The position numbers and the translations under genes are program-made. A model generated the notes under the pieces. That model was not told the DNA's origin, ran no database searches, and was given only the letters and a program-made list of their open reading frames with translations. From contig NZ_BMVO01000028.1 in NCBI RefSeq assembly GCF_014650755.1, forward strand, positions 1-64,000: a stretch of 64,000 nucleotides of DNA. The letters run 5' to 3'. This stretch comes from Streptomyces chryseus (lineage in GTDB: Bacteria; Actinomycetota; Actinomycetes; Streptomycetales; Streptomycetaceae). Of this stretch, positions 27,849-34,805 are shown piece by piece (the first letter of the stretch is position 1; each line of letters starts with the position of its first letter).

Positions 27849-27991
27849 AGGAGGGACAAGCTTACGGTGCCCACCAGGAGCGAACCCGTGCCACGAGCGC
27901 GGGAGAGGGCACCCGCCACTGCCTTGTCGATGTCGAGTGCATGGTCAGGTCCTCCCGGGTGCCGGCGGTTTCCACGACTAGCCTCCACATC

Positions 27992-28828
27992 ATGCTGCGT
28001 ATCGTCGACGCCCGTACCGGCCGCCTCGTGGAGATTCCCCCCGTACACCGCCATCTGCTGAGCATCTGCGTCCACCTACTGGCCGGTGACGGCGGGATCG
28101 GCCTGGTGGGTCTGCGGCCGCTCCTGGTCGGTGACGTACTGGCGCGCACAGCGGAGCTGCACGGCCTGCAGCCCCGCACGTTCCTCACCCTGCCGGACCT
28201 GTCGCACGAGCAGGCCGGGGCGCTTGATCGCGCCATGTCCGCTCTTGGTGTCCACCCGCCCGCCACCGTCGGTGTTCACCATCCGAACGGAACGCCCTGC
28301 GCCGCCGCCGACGTACACGTCCACGCGTACGGGACAGCCGCACAGGACGCGGTCGGCGGGGTCCGCATCGACGTGGGCCAGGTCGGCCCGGCGGCATCCC
28401 GGGAGAGGGACGTTCCGGGCCGGGCCCACCTCCTGGCCCCGGGGCTCCTGGACGCTGTCGTCGCCCCGGAGGGGACCGATCCGCTGGTCGTGCGGATGCT
28501 GATGCTCGGGCACGCTCACCGCGCGGCGGTCGCGGTCACCGGTACCGCGCTCGAAGAGGCCCGGAGAACGCTGGGGGACTGGCGGCAGCTGGTGGCCGAC
28601 TGGGCACAGGAGCCGTCCAGGCCGATCCCCGCCGATGTGCTGCGACACACCCATGCCGCGCTGGCTGATGATCTCGGCGTCCCCGCCGTCCTGGACACGC
28701 TGGTCACCCTGGCGACGCGCGCCGACGTACCGGCCGGTGCCAAGTTCGAGACGTTCGCCTTTCTCGACCGTGTCCTCGGACTGGACCTCGCGCGCGAGGT
28801 GGGTCACCAGCACCGGGCGGCACCGTGA
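27992..28828 (+). CDS. Cysteinyl-tRNA-synthetase-like protein without catalytic motifs
   Basis: A 278-residue protein. The opening MLRIVDARTGRLVEIPPVHR parallels the first strand of CysRS/MshC enzymes, and VGLRPLLVGDVLARTAELHG sits where HIGNARS..VFDVLRR lies. The C-terminal part (VLRHTHAALADDLGVPAVLD, then PAGAKFETFAFLDRVLGLDL) is close to the CysRS helical domain. The HIGH-type signature is replaced (IGLVGLRP), and no zinc cysteines or KMSKS are visible. It probably does not charge tRNA. It may be a regulatory or substrate-binding paralogue. No ribosome site precedes ATG 27992; TAGCCT is about 13 bases upstream, so a leaderless message is possible. Confidence 0.7.
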   Translation: MLRIVDARTGRLVEIPPVHRHLLSICVHLLAGDGGIGLVGLRPLLVGDVLARTAELHGLQPRTFLTLPDLSHEQAGALDRAMSALGVHPPATVGVHHPNGTPCAAADVHVHAYGTAAQDAVGGVRIDVGQVGPAASRERDVPGRAHLLAPGLLDAVVAPEGTDPLVVRMLMLGHAHRAAVAVTGTALEEARRTLGDWRQLVADWAQEPSRPIPADVLRHTHAALADDLGVPAVLDTLVTLATRADVPAGAKFETFAFLDRVLGLDLAREVGHQHRAAP

Positions 28829-28935
28829 TGTCGGGTGCGCGGGCCTCATGGCGAGGGTCGTTACAACGGCCCCAGCGCATTCACTCCGCCGAGGCCGCCC
28901 TTCCGGATCGTCACACGTGAGAGTGCTCGATCCAT

Positions 28936-28977
28936 GTTCAATTGTACGACCGCGGGGTTCAATTGTACGACCGCGGG
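28936..28977. repeat. Perfect 21-bp tandem repeat with near-palindromic core
   Basis: Two identical units (28936-28956, 28957-28977) each start GTTCAATTGTACGACCG. Inside each, GTTCAATTGTAC is palindromic except at one base pair. Spacing is exactly two helical turns. It lies in the 190-base gap between two converging genes, so it does not precede a visible start. Confidence 0.75.
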
Positions 28978-29019
28978 TCGGACGGGCTGGGTAGAGAGCG
29001 GGCCATCGGGCAGGCCAGC

Positions 29020-29292
29020 TCAGCCGCGTGCTTCCTCTTCGGCCTCCATGCGGCGGATTCCCTGGTGGGTCAGGGAGACCATCGCGGGTGTATTGCCCGG
29101 CTCCCAGTCGACGGTGATCAGCTCCTCGCCAGCCAGGTACGTGCAGGCCGCCGCCAGGTCTTCCTCCGGGATGCGCAGGTCGTTCCGCAGCTTCCGCCCC
29201 GGGACTCCGAGGAGACGGTTGCCTTCGGTGGCTTCGTAGAGGGCGGTCAGGACCCGTTCGCGGTAGACCTGTCGCTCGCGCAGTGTCGCCAT
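29020..29292 (-). CDS. Small winged-helix-like hypothetical protein
   Basis: A 90-residue protein. RERVLTALYEATEGNRLLGV, PGRKLRNDLRIPEEDLAAAC, TYLAGEELITVDWE and VSLTHQGIRRMEAEEE have the helix-helix-helix-wing spacing and the LTHQGI ending of small winged-helix domains. CCTGAAGGGA-type sequence precedes the ATG. It heads a minus-strand run of small genes. DNA binding is inferred from the fold pattern only. Confidence 0.65.
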   Translation of the reverse strand: MATLRERQVYRERVLTALYEATEGNRLLGVPGRKLRNDLRIPEEDLAAACTYLAGEELITVDWEPGNTPAMVSLTHQGIRRMEAEEEARG

Positions 29293-29394
29293 GACCTGGT
29301 CCCTTCAGGGGCGGGCGAGAGGCCGGTGGGTCGGTTGTCCCGGGTGTCGGGTGCCCCACCCGCGGCCTTCGGTCGGAGGAGTGGTCAGGGGTGG

Positions 29395-29604
29395 TCAGGG
29401 CCAGGTGCCCGTGCGCCTGTGGTGGGCGGCTTGCTCCGTTGGCGTGGGGTGGCTGTGGCCGGGCGGCCGGCGAATGGCCGGGAAGGGGTCGCCGAAGTGG
29501 TGGGCGGCGATGCGTGCGTCGTGCTGGGCGTTGAGCCGGTGGATCAGGCGGGTGCCGAGCGCGATCAGCAGGGCGATCGCGGCCATCGTGATCAGGGTGT
29601 CCAT
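29395..29604 (-). CDS. Small single-span membrane protein
   Basis: A 69-residue product with GGAGGTGA six bases before the ATG, one of the best ribosome sites in the window. Residues 2-20 (DTLITMAAIALLIALGTRLI) are one membrane span. The rest is a His/Pro/Arg-rich cytoplasmic tail. It lies four bases downstream of the DUF5994 gene on the same strand, so the two are likely cotranscribed. Function unknown. Confidence 0.65.
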   Translation of the reverse strand: MDTLITMAAIALLIALGTRLIHRLNAQHDARIAAHHFGDPFPAIRRPPGHSHPTPTEQAAHHRRTGTWP

Positions 29605-29608
29605 GGGG

Positions 29609-30163
29609 TCACCTCCGCGGGTTCCCGGGCATGGCGATCATCCGCGCGCCGACGACCGGGTGCCGGAGCGGCGGCCGGGCGGACCCGCCGTCGGTCTCCC
29701 AGGCGTCCTCGCTGCTTCGGGCGTCCCGCATGCGGCGGCCGGTCGCGGTTTCGTCGGACATCAGGACACCGGCGGTGAGGATGCTGCCGGGGGTGGCTGC
29801 GGCGGCCATGAGCCGGGCGGCCGCGGCGGGTTCGGTCTCGGGTGGGATCACCAAGAGGTCGCAGCGGCTGACGGTGTAGGAGAGCAGGATCATCTTGTCG
29901 GGGTCCTGTTCGGTGAACCAGCCCACGTGCACGATGTGCCCTGTGGCGGCAACCTTGTGCGGGACGACGGACCAGCGGGTGGGGTTCACCATGACGCGCG
30001 TGATGCGTCCGAAGCGGCCCTCCAGCGCGTCGATGAGGGGTGGAAGCTCGGCTTCGAGGTCGCGTGACTCAGGCCACCAAGCGCCGTCCAACTGGCCGAC
30101 GAGGGTGGTCTCAGGTGTCAGCGACAGGCGCGCCGAGAGCGGGGGTGCGAGGGTGGCGGTCAT
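29609..30163 (-). CDS. DUF5994 family protein
   Basis: A 184-residue protein from ATG 30163. LDGAWWPESRDLEAELPPLI is the family hallmark, followed by the beta-rich core (MVNPTRWSVVPHKVAATGHI; HVGWFTEQDPDKMILLSYTV) and the Ala-rich end PAAAARLMAAAATPGSILTA. DUF5994 proteins are common in Streptomyces and have no known function. A broken second DUF5994 gene is encoded divergently 280 bases away. Confidence 0.85.
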   Translation of the reverse strand: MTATLAPPLSARLSLTPETTLVGQLDGAWWPESRDLEAELPPLIDALEGRFGRITRVMVNPTRWSVVPHKVAATGHIVHVGWFTEQDPDKMILLSYTVSRCDLLVIPPETEPAAAARLMAAAATPGSILTAGVLMSDETATGRRMRDARSSEDAWETDGGSARPPLRHPVVGARMIAMPGNPRR

Positions 30164-30443
30164 GATCGCGGACCCGTCTCCGGGCCGCCCTGCAGGGCGG
30201 CCCGTGTCTTGATCGCCGGAAACGACGTCCGCGTGGGAGCGGGTGCTCGACTTACTCCCGGTATCTTCAGCGTACTCCGTCCAGTGGTCGGACAAGCCGT
30301 TCTGACCAGGTGATTTCCCACCGGGCACGCCGTCCGGCCGATGGCCGCGGGCATCACCGCAGGCACGCGGGTACCGTGAGAACCACGGCGGTATCGCGCC
30401 GGCCATGAGGTGTCGGCGACCCGGCGCAGGCAGGCGGACCACC

Positions 30444-30961
30444 ATGGCCGAATCCGACACTCCCACCCCTCAAAAGCTCCTTCCGGACGAGATCCACCGA
30501 GCGGTGAAACCCGGCACCGCCCTGCTCCGGCTGCAGACGACCCACTCCCGCGAAGGCGCGGCGGCCCACTCCCGCGAAGGCGCGGCGGCGCAGCAGGCTC
30601 CCCCACGACCGCTGATGGTCCGGGGCCACTTACCCATCGGAAGCGCCGTGGTGCGGTGGCATGGCGATCCGCAGGAAGCAGACGGCCGGCACCACTTCGA
30701 ATGGACCGTCGAGGAAGACCTCCTCTGGGGCAGGAACACGTGGCCGGCCACGCTTCCCGAACCCGGACGTCGCCAGAGGCCAACCAGGTCGTCTTCCGCG
30801 ACCGCCTTCGGCTCGCCGAAGACGGCGCCGCGGTCTTCGATCTGGGCGACTCACAGATTTGGTTCGACCTCGGCTCATCCTTCCCCGCCGGCATCGACAG
30901 CGGCTGGGTGGAGATCCGTGTCGAAGCCGACAAAGTCGCCCTGCATCCCCACCTGCTCTGA
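30444..30961 (+). pseudogene. Chimeric remnant: DUF5994 start joined to another gene's end
   Basis: The first 30 codons (LLPDEIHRAVKPGTALLRLQ, TTHSREG) are the start of a DUF5994 protein. At that point two copies of a 24-bp unit occur, then an unrelated protein begins (LMVRGHLPIGSAVVRWHGDP, DGRHHFEWTVEEDLLWGRNT). Near 30775 the frame shifts and continues EANQVVFRDRLRLAEDGAAV, FDLGDSQIWFDLGSSFPAGI to the stop at 30961. It looks like a deletion fusion followed by decay. Confidence 0.5.
30541..30588. repeat. Perfect 24-bp tandem duplication
   Basis: Units 30541-30564 and 30565-30588 are identical (each starts CCCACTCCCGCGAAGGCG). The duplication lies exactly at the junction of the two unrelated halves of the chimeric reading frame. 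Confidence 0.7.
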
Positions 30962-31080
30962 CCGGTAGGCTCAAAACGGTCAAGATCGCCTGTTAGGGGA
31001 CACCGGGCTCCCCCGCATCCCCCAGCCCGATTCGCGCAAGCCCAGACCCGTGCGGCCTGGGCTCGCGGGCATGGCGGGCC

Positions 31081-31722
31081 TTAGGCGTCCCGCGGGGGTT
31101 CCGGGAAGGCCAGGGCAGGCGATCCGCCGGCCCACCACACGCCGATCACGAACGCGGCCGTGGCCTCCACGTACGCCGCCCGGTCCAGCCCGCCCGCCGG
31201 CATCGGGCTCCATCCCATCCCGGTGATCAGCTCCGTGACGTGCCCGGCCGCTCCCGGGTCGTCCGCGCAGAACGGCACCGCGGGCGGGATCGCGCCGAAG
31301 GCGCCCGCCGGGTGGGCCCACATGCTCGCGTGGGCCAGGTTGAAGGCCTTCACCACGTGCGCTCCGGGCGCCGCTGTTCCGATCAGGCCGGCCACGCTCT
31401 CTCCGGCGCCGGTCATCAGCATCACCCCGCCGGGGCCGGGATCCAGCGGGTTGGTGCAGTCCACAACCGTCCGCCCCGCCAGGGCCTCGGCGTGCTCCCG
31501 GGCCAGCGCCGGCGCCGCCCCGGCCGGGACGGCAAGCAACACCGCCTGCCCGTACCCCGCCGCCTGCGCGGGCGTCCCGTGTCCGGCCGCTCCGATCTGC
31601 CCGGCGAGCGTCTCGGCGGCGGCTGCGTTCCGCCCGCCGACGAACACCTCGTGCCCGGCCCGCGCCCACGCGCCGCCCAGCGCCGCCGCCATGTCCCCCG
31701 TACCCAGTACACCGATGCGCAT
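31081..31722 (-). CDS. NADPH-dependent F420 reductase-like protein
   Basis: A 213-residue protein. MRIGVLGTGDMAAALGGAWA is the GxGxxA Rossmann start of the Npdg/F420-oxidoreductase-like family. AVLLAVPAGAAPALAREHAE, GRTVVDCTNPL and VVKAFNLAHASMWAHPAG complete the family pattern, and the GWSPMPAGGLDRAAYVEA end is typical. Enzymes of this group move hydride between NADP and a deazaflavin or similar acceptor; the substrate here is unknown. GAGGGA precedes ATG 31722. It is divergent from an HxlR regulator 100 bases away that probably controls it. Confidence 0.85.
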   Translation of the reverse strand: MRIGVLGTGDMAAALGGAWARAGHEVFVGGRNAAAAETLAGQIGAAGHGTPAQAAGYGQAVLLAVPAGAAPALAREHAEALAGRTVVDCTNPLDPGPGGVMLMTGAGESVAGLIGTAAPGAHVVKAFNLAHASMWAHPAGAFGAIPPAVPFCADDPGAAGHVTELITGMGWSPMPAGGLDRAAYVEATAAFVIGVWWAGGSPALAFPEPPRDA

Positions 31723-31784
31723 CGTCGTGTTCCCTCTCATCCTGCTCGTTCCGTTCGGTGGTCCGACGCTACGAACGCCGACGT

Positions 31785-31798
31785 ACACCGTCTGGTGT
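31785..31798. promoter_or_regulatory. Candidate HxlR operator
   Basis: ACACC-GTCT-GGTGT, a perfect 5-bp inverted repeat with a 4-bp centre, lies in the short divergent spacer, 63 bases from the reductase start and 27 bases from the regulator start. Position and symmetry suit an autoregulating HxlR dimer. Confidence 0.55.
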
Positions 31799-31824
31799 CC
31801 ATCGGCGGCGGCAGGATGGGCGGC

Positions 31825-32211
31825 ATGGAGAAGCTGACCGATTCGGCCGCGGGCCTGCCGGACCTCACGTACACGGCCGACTGTCGGGCGCGCGTCGCCT
31901 TCGAGGTGCTGGCGAACCGCTGGGACAGTGTCGTGGTCTTCACGCTCGGCGTGACCGGCCCGATGCGGCCCCGCGCGCTGGTCGCGCGGATCGGCGGGAT
32001 CAGCCCGAAGGTTCTGAACGAGGCGCTGCGACGGCTGGAGTACAACGGCCTCGTTGAGCGCCACGCGTACGCCGAGGCCCCGCCGCGCGTCGACTACGCC
32101 CTGACCGAGGCCGGCACGGCGTTGCTCACGCCGATGCGGGCGATGGGCGCGTGGGCCGCGCGATACGCGGACGACGTGCTCGAGGCGCAGGACCGGTACG
32201 AGACCCGCTGA
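31825..32211 (+). CDS. HxlR-family winged-helix regulator
   Basis: A 128-residue protein. CRARVAFEVLANRWDSVVVF is the HxlR opening, with a Cys at the usual redox-sensing place. PMRPRALVARIGGISPKVLN, EALRRLEYNGLVERHAY, PPRVDYALTEAGTALL form the winged helix. HxlR regulators often respond to electrophiles or quinones and control an adjacent divergent reductase, as here. AGGA lies eight bases ahead of ATG 31825; another ATG is at 31816. Confidence 0.9.
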   Translation: MEKLTDSAAGLPDLTYTADCRARVAFEVLANRWDSVVVFTLGVTGPMRPRALVARIGGISPKVLNEALRRLEYNGLVERHAYAEAPPRVDYALTEAGTALLTPMRAMGAWAARYADDVLEAQDRYETR

Positions 32212-32224
32212 GCCCGCGCGGTAC

Positions 32225-32315
32225 GGAGAGTGCGGCACAGCCTCACGCGCCGCCCATCGGCGGCGGCGATACTCTCGGCGGAGCCGTCGATGCCCGCGGT
32301 GATGGCTTTTCCCAT
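32225..32315 (-). pseudogene. N-terminal stub of a universal stress protein
   Basis: MGKAITAGIDGSAESIAAAD starts at 32315 with AAGGGG before it. After a one-base shift the next frame gives RWAAREAVPHSP, exactly what follows in USP proteins. The gene then ends in the 3' part of the HxlR gene. Only about 30 of the usual 290 codons survive. Confidence 0.65.
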
Positions 32316-32372
32316 GTCGCACCCCTTGTTGGTGCTGTTCGCCGGATGACCGCGACCCCAGCCGGGTGCCCC

Positions 32373-33441
32373 CTAGGCCGGCAGCGTGACGGCGTCATGC
32401 CGGGGACCGCCCAGCACGACCTTGATCGCGCCGGTCTCCGCGGCCCGGGAGAACACCTCGTACGCCTCTTGCATCTGCCCCAGCTCGAAGTGGTGAGTGA
32501 CCAGTTCGGCGGACGGCAGCCGTCCCCGCCGCCATCATGCGCAGCAGCAGCGGGGTCGAGTTGGTGTCGACCAGTCCCGTGGTGATCGTGAGGTCCTTGA
32601 TCCACAGGTCTTCCAGGTGCAGGGAGGCTGGCTTGCCATGGACGCCGACGTTCGCGACGCAGCCTCCGGGGCGCACCATGCGGGTGCACATCTCGAAGGT
32701 CTCGGGTACCCCGACCGCTTCGACGACGACATCGGCGCCCAGACCGTCGGTCAGGTCCGCGACCAGCGCTTCCGGTTCTTCGGCGGCCGAAACGGTGGCA
32801 TCGGCGCCGACGGCGCGTGCGACGGCCAGCCGCGATTCGGCGAGATCGACAGCGATGATCTTCCCGGGCGTGTAGAGCTGGGCGGCCGCGACGGTGGCCA
32901 GACCGATCGGCCCGGCGCCGACCACCACTACCGTGTCACCGGGGCACACCCGACCATTGAGGACGCCCACCTCGTAGGCGGTGGGGAAGATGTCGGCCAG
33001 CAGGAGCGCGTCGTCACTGTCGACGGTGCTGGGCAGTGGGTGCACCGACAGGTCCGCGAAGGGGACCCGGACGAATTCGGCCTGCGTCCCGTCGATGAGG
33101 TGGCCCAGCACCCAGCCGCCCCCTCCGCGGCACTGCCCGTACCGGTTCTCGCGGCAGAAGCGGCAGCGCCCGCACGCCGAGATGCAGGAGACGAGGACCC
33201 GGTCGCCCGGTCGCACGGTGCGTACCTCGCTGCCGATCTCCACCACCTCGCCCACAGCCTCGTGCCCCAGCACCGTGCCCGGCGCGACCTCTGGCACATC
33301 GCCCTTGATGATGTGCAGGTCGGTGCCGCACATTGTCACGGCGTCGACCCGCGCGACCGCGTCGGCCGCGTTCTTGATGCCAGGGTCCGGAACCTCCTGC
33401 CAGGACGTCTTTGCTGGGCCTTGGAATACAAGAGCCTTCAT
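32373..33441 (-). pseudogene. Zn-dependent alcohol dehydrogenase, one-base frameshift near the end
   Basis: ATG 33441 with AAGGA eight bases ahead. The protein carries the medium-chain ADH marks: MCGTDLHIIKGDVPEVAPGT, GHEAVGEVVEIG, the structural-zinc cysteines CGRCRFCRENRYGQC and the Rossmann GAGPIGLATVAAAQL. After MMAAG, a run of four C on the plus strand (32524-32527) has one base too many. Removing it restores RLPSAELVTHHFELGQMQEA, then YEVFSRAAETGAIKVVLGG, with a stop at 32373. Enzymes of this type reoxidise NADH or detoxify aldehydes under low oxygen. If the shift is real, about 50 C-terminal residues are replaced. Confidence 0.8.
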
Positions 33442-33527
33442 GGCGTCGTCCTTCTTCCGATTCACTGCCTCAGTACAAGCGTGGCGCGGCGAACGCCCGG
33501 GCGCCTGGGCCGGTTGGTCGCCGAACG

Positions 33528-33543
33528 AGGGACGGTCGGCCCC
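33528..33543 (-). promoter_or_regulatory. DevR-like box upstream of the alcohol dehydrogenase
   Basis: AGGGACGGTCGGCCCC fits the 16-bp pattern AGGGACNNNNGGCCCT that recurs in this island. It lies 87 bases before the adh start at 33441. Confidence 0.5.
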
Positions 33544-33816
33544 GTCCGCCCAGCCCCGACGCGAGGCCAAGGCGAATGCCGGTTCCGGACGGCCGAGAGC
33601 ACCGCATAGGCGGTGCGACCACTGCCAGCTCGTTTGGCAGCGGTCCGTCAGGAGGGACGCGGCTACTTCTGGTGGGCGGCGGGGGACTCGCCAGGCAAGT
33701 CGGCTGCCGCCCTCCGGCGGCCTCTGGATCTTCAGGACCCCGTCCAGGTTATGTGCGCGCTCGGCGAGGTTGTTCAGCCCGCTGCGCCGGCCGTCGCAGG
33801 GGACCGCAGCCCAAGA

Positions 33817-34695
33817 TCACTTCGGTCGGTGCACCTCTGCGCCCGTGGGGCTCACGACGGGGACGAGGACGACGTGACAGCGCGCGTGGTGCAGAAGCGC
33901 ATGGGCCACCGGTCCGAGTTGCAGCCCCAGCCCGGACTTCCGGCGATGTGCGGCGATGACGACGACCGTACCTGTCGCGCCGGCGTCGATCAGGGCCCGA
34001 GCAGGTGCGACGCGCACCGATCGGCTGTCCAGTCGTACGAAGGGGTGCTCCTTGTGGAGCGCTGCCACAACCAGTTCGGCCGTCGCGTCCTCCTGCCGCG
34101 CGCGGGACGCGCGATCACTGTGCGTGCGGTCGTTCTGGTCGTAGGCCCATGCGTGCACGATAGAGACCCGGGCGTCCCGTCGGACGGCTTCCGCGAAAGC
34201 GAAGACCGCTGCCGGATCGTCCTCCTCACCCCGCATGCCCACAACGACGGTGTGGGGAGAAGGAATCGTCCGCATCGCAGGTTCGTTCCGGACGACGAGC
34301 AGCGGGCCTCGGCAGTGCGCGGCCACCCGCAGGCTCACGGAACCCAGCAGCAAGCCCTTGAACCCACCGTTGCCACGGGTGCCGACGACGGTGAGCGCCG
34401 CCGTCCGACTCCGCCCCACCAGCACCTCCGCCGCGTCGTCCGCGACGGCGGCAGTGGTGACCTGGAGTCCCAGTTCCTGGTCCGCGACGTGCTGGGCGGC
34501 TCGCGCCAGGATGTCCGGCGCATCATCGGCCAAGGGCTCGTAGGCGCCGCCCCAGGGCCAGGCGTGGACGATCTCCAGGGGCACCTGGCGGCGGTGTGCC
34601 TCCCCGGCCGCCTGGTCGAGTGCGTGGGTCGCCGCTCGGGACCCGTCCGTCCCGACCACGACATGGCCGTGCGGGGCTTCGCTTCGACGGCTCAT
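33817..34695 (-). CDS. Universal stress protein, tandem USP domains
   Basis: A 292-residue protein from ATG 34695 (AAGGAG six bases ahead). Two USP domains: the first opens HVVVGTDGSRAATHALDQAA and ends with the ATP-binding motif VVGTRGNGGFKGLLLGSVSL; the second opens HTVVVGMRGEEDDPAAVFAF and ends GLQLGPVAHALLHHARCHVV. The G-2x-G-9x-G(S/T) motif is intact in the first domain. Such proteins accumulate in hypoxia/dormancy regulons. It lies 121 bases from the P-type ATPase gene on the same strand. Confidence 0.9.
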   Translation of the reverse strand: MSRRSEAPHGHVVVGTDGSRAATHALDQAAGEAHRRQVPLEIVHAWPWGGAYEPLADDAPDILARAAQHVADQELGLQVTTAAVADDAAEVLVGRSRTAALTVVGTRGNGGFKGLLLGSVSLRVAAHCRGPLLVVRNEPAMRTIPSPHTVVVGMRGEEDDPAAVFAFAEAVRRDARVSIVHAWAYDQNDRTHSDRASRARQEDATAELVVAALHKEHPFVRLDSRSVRVAPARALIDAGATGTVVVIAAHRRKSGLGLQLGPVAHALLHHARCHVVLVPVVSPTGAEVHRPK

Positions 34696-34805
34696 TTCCA
34701 CTCCTTCTCGCGCTGACCGTGACAACTACGGGATGCGATGCCGCGTACGGGTGCGGGCCTCGAAGCGGTGGCCTTCGGGGGCAGCCAGGAACACCCAGGG
34801 CGGTA

